Position numbers and translations under genes: made by a program. DNA of 64,000 nucleotides, taken from positions 7,048,001 to 7,112,000 of the forward strand of contig JAKSXM010000263.1 in assembly GCA_022575985.1 (NCBI GenBank), read 5' to 3'. Origin of the DNA: Anagrus nilaparvatae (Eukaryota > Arthropoda > Insecta > Hymenoptera > Mymaridae). Positions 56,998 through 64,000 of this stretch are shown here, one piece after another (the first letter of the stretch is position 1; the number at the start of each line of letters is the position of its first letter). The notes under the pieces were generated by a model. The model was not told the DNA's origin. It searched no databases and saw nothing but the letters and a program-made list of their open reading frames with translations.

Positions 56998-59655
56998 AGC
57001 GATAATTTACAATATAATTTTACAATAATATATTATAATAACATTAAATTAATGATAACAATATCAAAAAAGAGAGAAAAAAAATTAAGAAAATATTGTA
57101 CAAAATTGAAAATATAATAATCAAATAAGTTTATTCTAAATTAAAATAAAAAGTAAATTATTGAAAAAAAAATGTGTACAATAATTCCTTAATTAAAATT
57201 TAATGAATGACCTTCGATGAGACAGTGATAGCAGCAACGACCAACAGGTTGTGCGTTGAAATTGAATTGAACTGCATATGTTCTGAATGGGTACTGCTAA
57301 CTGACAAGTGACAAGACCGCTTCCCCAAAGACCAGTACTGCAACGTTATGATGAGCCTATGTAACATCTAGATAATTAATATTTTGTATAATTGTTCAAT
57401 TTTGCTTGTAGAATAATTTAATTTTAAGAAGAAAAAGGAAAAATTATAAGAAATTGAATCAGATACTAAATCAAATTGAGAGTCTAATTATTTTGAAAAA
57501 GTAAATGACAATATTAAAAAAAAAAAAAAAAAAAAATTAAATTGGATTGAATTTAAATAATAAAATTAAAAAATTCTTTTCAAATTTTAAACATGTTAGT
57601 TTTATAAAAAAAAAGAAAATTTTTTTGATTTTTAAATCACTTAATATTAGGAAAAAAAAGAAAGGTATTACAAAAAAAAAGAAAGATATAAAATACAAAC
57701 AAATGATCAGTATATAAAATGTCCACCTCAGCTATTAAAAAATAAATTTACAGAATACATTTTATGGTTAAATAAAGCTTGTTAATTTATCATAGAATAC
57801 AATTTAAAAATTAGAATAAAACAAAATATATATAAATATATATTAGATTTTGATTCCATGTACTAAATTCATAAGAATATAAAAATTATTAAGAAATAAA
57901 ATTTCTTATTTCCTACATAGTACATAAATGGTATTTCACTCGAATACATTGAGCGAGATCATCAGTAAGAAACTCAATGTATTTTTCTTATATACCAAAA
58001 CTCAGCTTGAGTTGTCTTTGATTTCTTATATACTCTCCCAAATTCATTTCCCTTGCGAGAAAGTATACTTGAAATCAATTTATAACATGGACCACTGTAT
58101 GGCAACAAATGTTATAGCTGAGTAAAATGTATTACATTCAAAGCACCAAATTCATGGCATTAGATGTGAATATGAATGTAATAACTAATCAAGAATTCCC
58201 GTAAAGCAAATTAAAATAAAACAAAATATATATAAATATATATTAGATTTTGATTCCATGTACTAAATTCATAAGAATATAAAAATTATTAAGAAATAAA
58301 ATTTCTTATTTCCTACATAGTACATAAATGGTATTTCACTCGAATACATTTCTTACTGATGATCTCGCTCAATGTATTCGAGTGAAATACCATTTTTGTA
58401 CTATGTAGGAAATAAGAAATTTTATTTCTTAATAATTTTTAAAAATTAGGTTAAAAAATAGTAATAAATGTGTGAAAATATAAATTAATTTACACACAAA
58501 TAATAGTTTCAATTTTATTGTAAAAAAGAAGAAAGAATTTTGAACAAAAAATTGTAGCTTTATTTAACCATCACAAAAAAAAAATACTTATCTAAAACTT
58601 GTCTGCTGGCGAACGCTTTCCCCCTCTCGAAGAAACGATTGATTGAATATGGCGTGATGATAAACTGGAGTAGCTCCCTCTCTTTGAACAGGAAAAGAAA
58701 AAGATAAAATATTTTCAATATCACGTGGTTTTGCTCTTCTTATAATGATTTTCTTCTACTTTTTCCCTCTTTTTGAATGATTACAAGAAATCTGGGATGA
58801 AAGCGTCCATATTGAATTTTTGTTGAAAATTTTGATAATTAAATTTTGCACAACAAATTTTTTATATAGGTTGTGAACAGTTTTTTATTTATACACACAC
58901 ATTTAAAAACGAATTCACGTTTTTTGTTTTTTTTTTTGATTCACCACTTTTAACTTCTGTTTGAATTGAACTTCAATTGAATAATTTCTTTTTTTTAATA
59001 TTTTAAAATTCATAAAATTGTTCGAACTCCAAGAAACTGCCGATGGAAATGATGAGATATAAAGCACAGACAATGGCTTTATATATATGGCTTAATATTG
59101 CCTCACAAGGTAGTAATTTTTGTAAATATTTAAATTTATGTTGATTTGCCAAATTTGATATGCCAAACAATTTTTTATTTATCTTTTAGGTTTATGATTT
59201 TTTGTTTGATTTTTGGTGATAAGAAAAAAAGGAATCAGGAATATATTTCTTTTGGCGCGCACATAGTTATTCTTATAAATTATAACGAACAGTCACATGG
59301 CACGCATAGAAGTTAAAAATAAAAAAAAAATAAAAAAAAAGAAAAAAAAAGATGTTTTTGTGTTCACTTTGTCCATTTTATTTTCTTGATTTTGATGTTG
59401 ATTTTGCAAGGGATGCCAATAATGTTGGAATATAAAAAATAATTTTGAGGTAATTAAATAAAATGAACACTTTAACAACTTTGTTTCAATATAAATTTTT
59501 AAGTATATATTTTGATGCCTTCTCGTCGGCATGGAGAGAGACACTGATCGTTGTCTCTCGTGCGTGCTGAGGGGACGCGCGCGCGCTGCACATCTCTCTC
59601 ACTCTATCATACACTATTTACATTATTATATACAATTTATAACAAATATTTAGTC
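56998..59655 (-). repeat. BEL/Pao LTR and leader, right arm
   Basis: Complement of 23085-23149 plus 32473-36136 minus the later insertions. The leader keeps AT-rich tracts and the paired TATATATGGC/TATATAAAGC area near 59075. The 65-residue plus frame at 57928 lies inside the insertion and is not called. Confidence 0.75.
57815..58437. mobile_element. 623-bp insertion with direct and inverted internal repeats, 12-bp duplication
   Basis: TTTAAAAATTAG flanks it (57803-57814 and 58438-58449) and is single in the left arm (near 34985). Inside, 57815-57950 is repeated directly at 58211-58350, and 58351-58437 is the reverse complement of the end of that repeat plus 57951-57972, so the right part folds back. 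No protein frame. Looks like a small fold-back element or a rearranged MITE. Confidence 0.7.
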
Positions 59656-59679
59656 GTTATTTTTCTAAAGCATTTATTT

Positions 59680-60690
59680 TCTAAAGCATATGAGCAATTA
59701 TTTTAATAGTGCTACTTAATTTGAGCCTGGAATCTTAATTTTTTTTTTTGAGGGCACATCGATATGACCCGTGTTTTCCGGTAGTTTGAACCTTCAGAAA
59801 ACCGAAAAAAATCGTGAACAAGAAATCGGTGATAGGTGCCAAAAACATTTTTTCACTTTTATGTCAAAAACCGTGTTTTACGTATCTGAGCTACCCCAAA
59901 TTTTTAAAATAACTTTTTAGGTAAATAAAATTAAAAAAAATAAATAAGAAAATCTAATTGCCAGGGAAAAACCACTCCAGAAGAAAAAAAAACTTATCTT
60001 TTTACGATTAAATGTAGCCAAGTTATCGTCAATTTAAGATTTTGCTCAAATTCGTCTTAAAAAAGATTGAAATTTTATTGAAAAAAGCCTGCTTCTGAAC
60101 TTTAATCATGCATTATTCGCTTGATTTTCATCGTAAAATAATAATTTTTTTTTTAAAACCGATTAATTTTTCCCTGAAAATTCATTTTTTTAAGAAAAAA
60201 ATCATTTTTATTAAAAGAAATTTCAATTTTTAGGTCAAAAACCTTTGAAAACTGTTAGTAGTAAAATTTACTTAACACAGTTTTTGACCTAAAAATTGAA
60301 ATTTGGTCAATAAAAATAATTTCTTTCTTAAAGAAATGAATACTCAGGGAAAAATTAATTGATTTTAAAAAAAAATTTATTATTTTACGATGAAAATCAA
60401 GCTAGTAATGCATATTATTGCTGAAATTGGTCTTAAAAATGATTTAAATTCTATTTAAATATGCCTGTTTCTGGACTTAAAATAAAAAAAACACGGTTTT
60501 TGACATAAAAGTGAAAAAATCTTTTTGGCACCTATCGCCGATTTCTTGTTCACGATTTTTTTTGATTTTTTGAAGGTTCGAACTACCGGAAAACACGGGT
60601 CATATCGATGTACCCTCAAAAAAAAAAATTATGATTCCAGGCTCAAATTAAGTAGCACTTTTAAAATAATTGCTCATATCTACAATTTCA
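59680..60690. repeat. ~1-kb imperfect hairpin
   Basis: GAGCAATTATTTTAATAGTG near 59690 pairs with its complement near 60665; CATCGATATGACCCGTG and its complement lie at 59758 and 60600; the centre is near 60258 (TTTTTAGGTCAAAAACC with GTTTTTGACCTAAAAA). The left arm has about 90 bp extra around 59890-59980. No genes. The 72-residue plus frame at 60525 is inside the arm and is not called. Confidence 0.85.
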
Positions 60691-60834
60691 GTTTTGATTT
60701 GAAACATTTAAAACGCTGTGTTGTTAAATTTCGTGTAGTTTGAATAATATTATTTTATATTACACTTATAGTTTTTGAAATAGATGGTCAAGAATTTATC
60801 ATGATTTTTAAAAATAAATTTATTAATTCTAAGT

Positions 60835-60985
60835 CTTTAAACCTAAAGTTTTCTAAGTCCCTAAACATTCCTTATTCTAAGTCCCTAAAACAAAGTAATT
60901 CTTCGTCTCTAAACCTGAATTATTCTTAGTCCCTAAACATAAAATTAAATAAATCCCAAAATATTAATTATTCTACATCCCCACG
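60835..60985. repeat. ~25-bp minisatellite, left part
   Basis: Five to six degenerate units of (A)TTATTCTNAGTCCCTAAAC type, for example at 60840, 60865, 60900 and 60925. Continues at 63395 after the fold-back element. Confidence 0.8.
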
Positions 60986-60989
60986 GTTC

Positions 60990-61724
60990 TCATGAAGACA
61001 AAGTAGGGTTTTCAAAAATGACGCAAAAAACTGAGCATAGGGCATATTTCTTGAATACATATATATCTCAAAAATACCAACCGGAAAATCGGATCTGCTC
61101 ACTTTTTTGAAATACCGCCGTTTTAAAAATTTACTGAAAATCAGTATTTTGCACTATTTTGAAAAATTAAATAAAATTATTTAATTGGTTAAAAAACCAT
61201 TGTATTAATTTTTTTTTTTTTAACCATAGTGAATGTAAAAATAAACTTGATATAATTTTTTTTAAAAATAACAAAAATTAAATTAAAATCTTCCATTTTT
61301 ACTTTAAATTGTATTAAATATTAAGCTAATGCGTACAAGAACATATATATCCATGCTTACATGAATTAGCTTACTACATATACTGTACAGATTTTACATT
61401 TTATTTTTTTTTTAAAATAATTAATAAAAATTAAAACAAAAGAATATTTTGATTTTACTTTAAAATACAAAATTAACGTGGAAAAGGCCATGTATGTAAA
61501 AAAGTAGCACAAAACCATAAATTAAATTGACGCGTGAATAACTATTTTATGCATATGTAATATTAATATTGCTGAAATTATAATAAAAAATGAATAAGAA
61601 TTCAAAAATTTATTGGTTCCTCATAGAGGAACCTTTGTGACAGGTGAAATTTTGATTTTCGATATTTTGGCATATAAGCACGTTTTGAGACCTCAGGAAG
61701 CTAAAAAACCGGTTTTTAAAAAAA

Positions 61725-61776
<52 letters not shown>

Positions 61777-63390
61777 ATGTCGCACTGTAACCGGTGATAG
61801 TTCACAGCCAACACGACATTAAGATCTACTTTTTTTTTCAAAAATTTTTTCACCAAAAAAGCTCGAGGTACTTTTTTTTTTTTTTTAATTTGGATGTAAT
61901 ACCTCATTTATTTCCACGAAAGTACTTATATTTGAAAGTATGGTTTTCACATGATATCTCGAATCGGATACTTAATTTTCTAAAAATTTTTTTCCTAAAA
62001 TTTTTTTCCCCCAAAAATACAAAAAATACCAATTTTTTTTTTCTTTTTGGACGTAGTATCTAATTTATTTCCATGGAAGTACTAGTTTTAGAAATATCGT
62101 TTATAGTAATTTTTTGGACCTAATACTTAATTTTTTTAAAATTTTTTTCTCAAAATTTTTGCCGCCAAAAAATACCAAAAACACCAAAATTTTTTTTATT
62201 TTAGGACGTAATACTTAATTTTTTCCTATGAAACTACGAATATCTAGAATTATCATTTTTAAAGGATTCCTCCATCTGATACGTAATTTTTCGAAATTTT
62301 TTTTTTTTAAATTTTTTACATAAAATAATTAAAAAAATACCATAATTTTTTTTCTTTTTGGACGTAGTACCTCATTTTTTTCCATGAAAGTACTGATATC
62401 TAGAAGTTTCGTTTTTACTCGATATCTCGAATCTTATAATTTATTTATTGAAAATTTTTTTCTCAAAATTTGTTTCACCAAAAAATACAAAAAATACCAA
62501 TTTTTTTTTTCTTTATGGACGCAGTACTTAATTTATTTCTTTGGAAGTACTAGTTTTAGAAATATCCTTTATAGTAATTTTTTGGACCTGATACTTAATT
62601 TTTTCAAAATTTTTTTCCCAAAATTTTTGTCGCCAAAAAATACAAAAAACACCAAAATTTTTTTTATTTTAGGACGTAATACTTATTTTTTTCCTATGAA
62701 AGTACGAATATCTAGAATTATCGTTTTTAAAAGATTCCTCCATCTGATACGTAATTTTTCGAAATTTTTTTTTTCAAAATTTTTTATACATTAAAAAGTT
62801 AAAAAAATATTATATTTTTATTGACGTAGTGCCTACTTTATTTCTCTGAAAGTATTAATACCTGGAATTATGAGTTTTGGAAATTTTTTGGGTATCAGGG
62901 GAAAGTTTATCCACTTTCTTTATTAAATTTAGATTATTTGGCACAATTATTCTAATATTTTATTTTTTTATTAGGTAAAATAGAACATTGATAACATTTT
63001 GTTATTGCTGATGAGGAACCATAGTGCCAATTACTTGGCAGCGTTTTTTTTAGTATTTATATAAAAATACAAATTTAACGTGGAAATAGTCATATACACT
63101 CATGTAAACTTTTAAAATATCAAATTTAAAGTTTATTTTTACATTTACTATGGTTAAAAAAAAAAAATTAATACAATGGTTTTTTAACCAATTAAATAAT
63201 TTTATTTAATTTTTCAAAATAGTGCAAAATACTGATTTTCAGTAAATTTTTAAAACGGTGGTATTTCAAAAAAATGAGCAGATCCAATTTTCCGGTTGGT
63301 ATTTTTGAGATATACGTGTATTCAAGAAATATTCCATATGCTTAGTTTTTTGCGTCATTTTTGAAAACCCTACTTTGTCTTTAAGAGAAG
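60990..63390. mobile_element. Fold-back element with ~260-bp arms
   Basis: 60998-61260 (GACAAAGTAGGGTTTTCAAAAA...) is the complement of about 63120-63385. The interior (61260-63120) is AT-rich and is mostly filled by copy 2 of the hairpin-ended element. The arms are flanked by the same minisatellite in the same orientation, showing that the element split it. Confidence 0.75.
61613..63040. mobile_element. Hairpin-ended element with seven ~156-bp units (copy 2)
   Basis: Left stem GGTTCCTC-ATA-GAGGAACC, GT/GTAT microsatellite (61728-61780), seven units marked at 61896, 62053, 62208, 62364, 62521, 62676 and 62826, then ATGAGGAACC and stem TGCCA-ATTACT-TGGCA (63025-63040). Same architecture and orientation as 32831-34190 with clear sequence divergence. 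Phenylalanine-rich frames in it are artefacts of T-runs. Confidence 0.8.
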
Positions 63391-63394
63391 CGAA

Positions 63395-63550
63395 TCCCTA
63401 AATCTGAATTATTATTCGTTCCTAAATCAAAATTTTTCTTCGTCTCTAAACCTAACTTATTCTTAATCCCTAAATATTAATTGTTCTTAGTCCCTAAACC
63501 TTACTAGTTCTAAATCCCTAAACCTGAATCACTATAAGTCCCTAAAGCAA
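63395..63550. repeat. ~25-bp minisatellite, right part
   Basis: Units such as CTTAATCCCTAAATATTAAT and CTTAGTCCCTAAACCT continue the array at 60835-60985. Confidence 0.8.
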
Positions 63551-63597
63551 TAGATTTCGAGCAATAGAATCTAGGTGAACTAATACTACTCCATGAA

Positions 63598-64000
63598 TCA
63601 ACCAGTAAAATTGATAAGGATGTAATTAATGACATCACTTCAAGTTTTAAATATCAAGAACTAAGAAATGAAGTTATCAAAAATGTTTTTGATGTAATTT
63701 TATTAACAAACACAGATGGCACACCTACATGTGATAGTTCAAAGTCTCAAGTCTGGCTTCTTCAAGCACAAATTTGTAATATTCCTATAAAATATAGGCG
63801 CAACTTCCAATTTGTTTGTAGAATTAATCATAGTAGAGAAAAAAAATCAAATATGAAAGCTTTTTGGAGACCTTAGGTAAAATCCTTAAGGGAAATTGAT
63901 TCATATGGAGTAGACTGGACTGATAAAAAAAAATAATATTCAAATTAAAAGCAATGTTATCTTTCAATAATTACATGTGATGCTCCTGCTTTATCTGAAG
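63598..64000 (+). pseudogene. Decayed transposase-domain fragment
   Basis: In one frame: KDVINDITSSFKYQELRN, then TNTDGTPTCDSSKSQVWLLQ, IPIKYRRNFQFVCRI and KSNMKAFWRP, then a TAG, SYGVDWTD and, after a frameshift, IITCDAPALSE at the window edge. The order NTDG...SS..W...K..MN.F..P...YG..W...CDAPA matches a transposase-derived protein family common in insect and cnidarian genomes, often annotated only as transposase domain-containing. The family assignment rests on motif order. Truncated by the window and clearly non-functional. Confidence 0.5.

Larger units (their letters stand above)
53690..59655 (-). mobile_element. BEL/Pao LTR retrotransposon, right arm (inverted copy)
   Basis: On the minus strand: LTR/leader (59655-57000), gag (56997-55936), knuckles, protease, RT start, deletion, integrase C-terminus (54262-54082), 3' UTR and a 3' LTR fragment (53838-53690). 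It lacks the five insertions found in the left arm and so gives their empty sites. Private lesions include a 2-nt loss in gag near 56750 and CAA-to-TAA near 54474. It carries its own 623-bp insertion at 57815-58437. Confidence 0.88.

Noticed and set aside
61716..61907. His/Thr repeat frame and Phe-rich frames at 61794-62794
   Set aside because: They arise from the GT microsatellite and T-runs of the hairpin-ended element.

Overview
The window is an AT-rich stretch of animal nuclear DNA, almost certainly from an insect; low GC and the mix of transposon clades would suit a hymenopteran, but no single feature proves the order. It is nearly all mobile DNA. I see no intact host gene, no rRNA or tRNA gene and no CRISPR array. 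The one hint of host coding sequence is a pair of phase-compatible candidate exons at 6132-6305 and 6875-6964, ending 14 nt before a retrotransposon-filled microsatellite.

Region 1 (1-22335) holds R1-clade non-LTR retrotransposons (two-ORF elements: gag-like ORF1 with CCHC knuckles; ORF2 with apurinic-type endonuclease, reverse transcriptase and a C-terminal Cys/His finger). Copies A (1-1588, +), B (7024-13080, -), E (13143-13991, -), C (14034-20812, +) and D (20866-22335, -) all end in poly(A) followed by a TTA/TAA microsatellite. Both full-length 5' ends (B and C) start ACTCCGCTA directly beside such a tract. B, E, C and D are packed into what looks like one split TAA array. C is almost intact (ORF1 open, one nonsense codon in ORF2).

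Region 2 (22336-59655) is a nested structure built on two inverted copies of a BEL/Pao LTR retrotransposon that share a frameshift and an internal deletion. The left arm (23085-23149, then 32473-53085, +) was later interrupted by a 9.3-kb Ty3/gypsy element (23150-32468, -, 4-bp target duplication), a hairpin-ended tandem-repeat element (32831-34190), a small TIR element (35436-35779), a 13-kb Helitron (36137-49204) that itself holds an R1-like copy F (40766-45979), and an R1-like copy G (50547-51666). The right arm (about 53690-59655, -) lacks all of these and so gives an empty site for each; it carries its own 0.6-kb insertion (57815-58437).

Region 3 (59656-64000) holds a 1-kb imperfect hairpin, a fold-back element (about 60990-63390) that splits a 25-bp minisatellite and hosts a second copy of the hairpin-ended 7 x 156-bp element, and a decayed transposase-domain fragment at the right edge.

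The most unusual items are the microsatellite-targeted R1-type pile-up, the hairpin-ended element with seven 156-bp units in both copies, the gypsy element with a second zinc-knuckle protein in the position usually held by env, and the inverted BEL pair that lets insertions be dated relative to each other. All statements of identity come from reading motifs and aligning by eye; no search was run.
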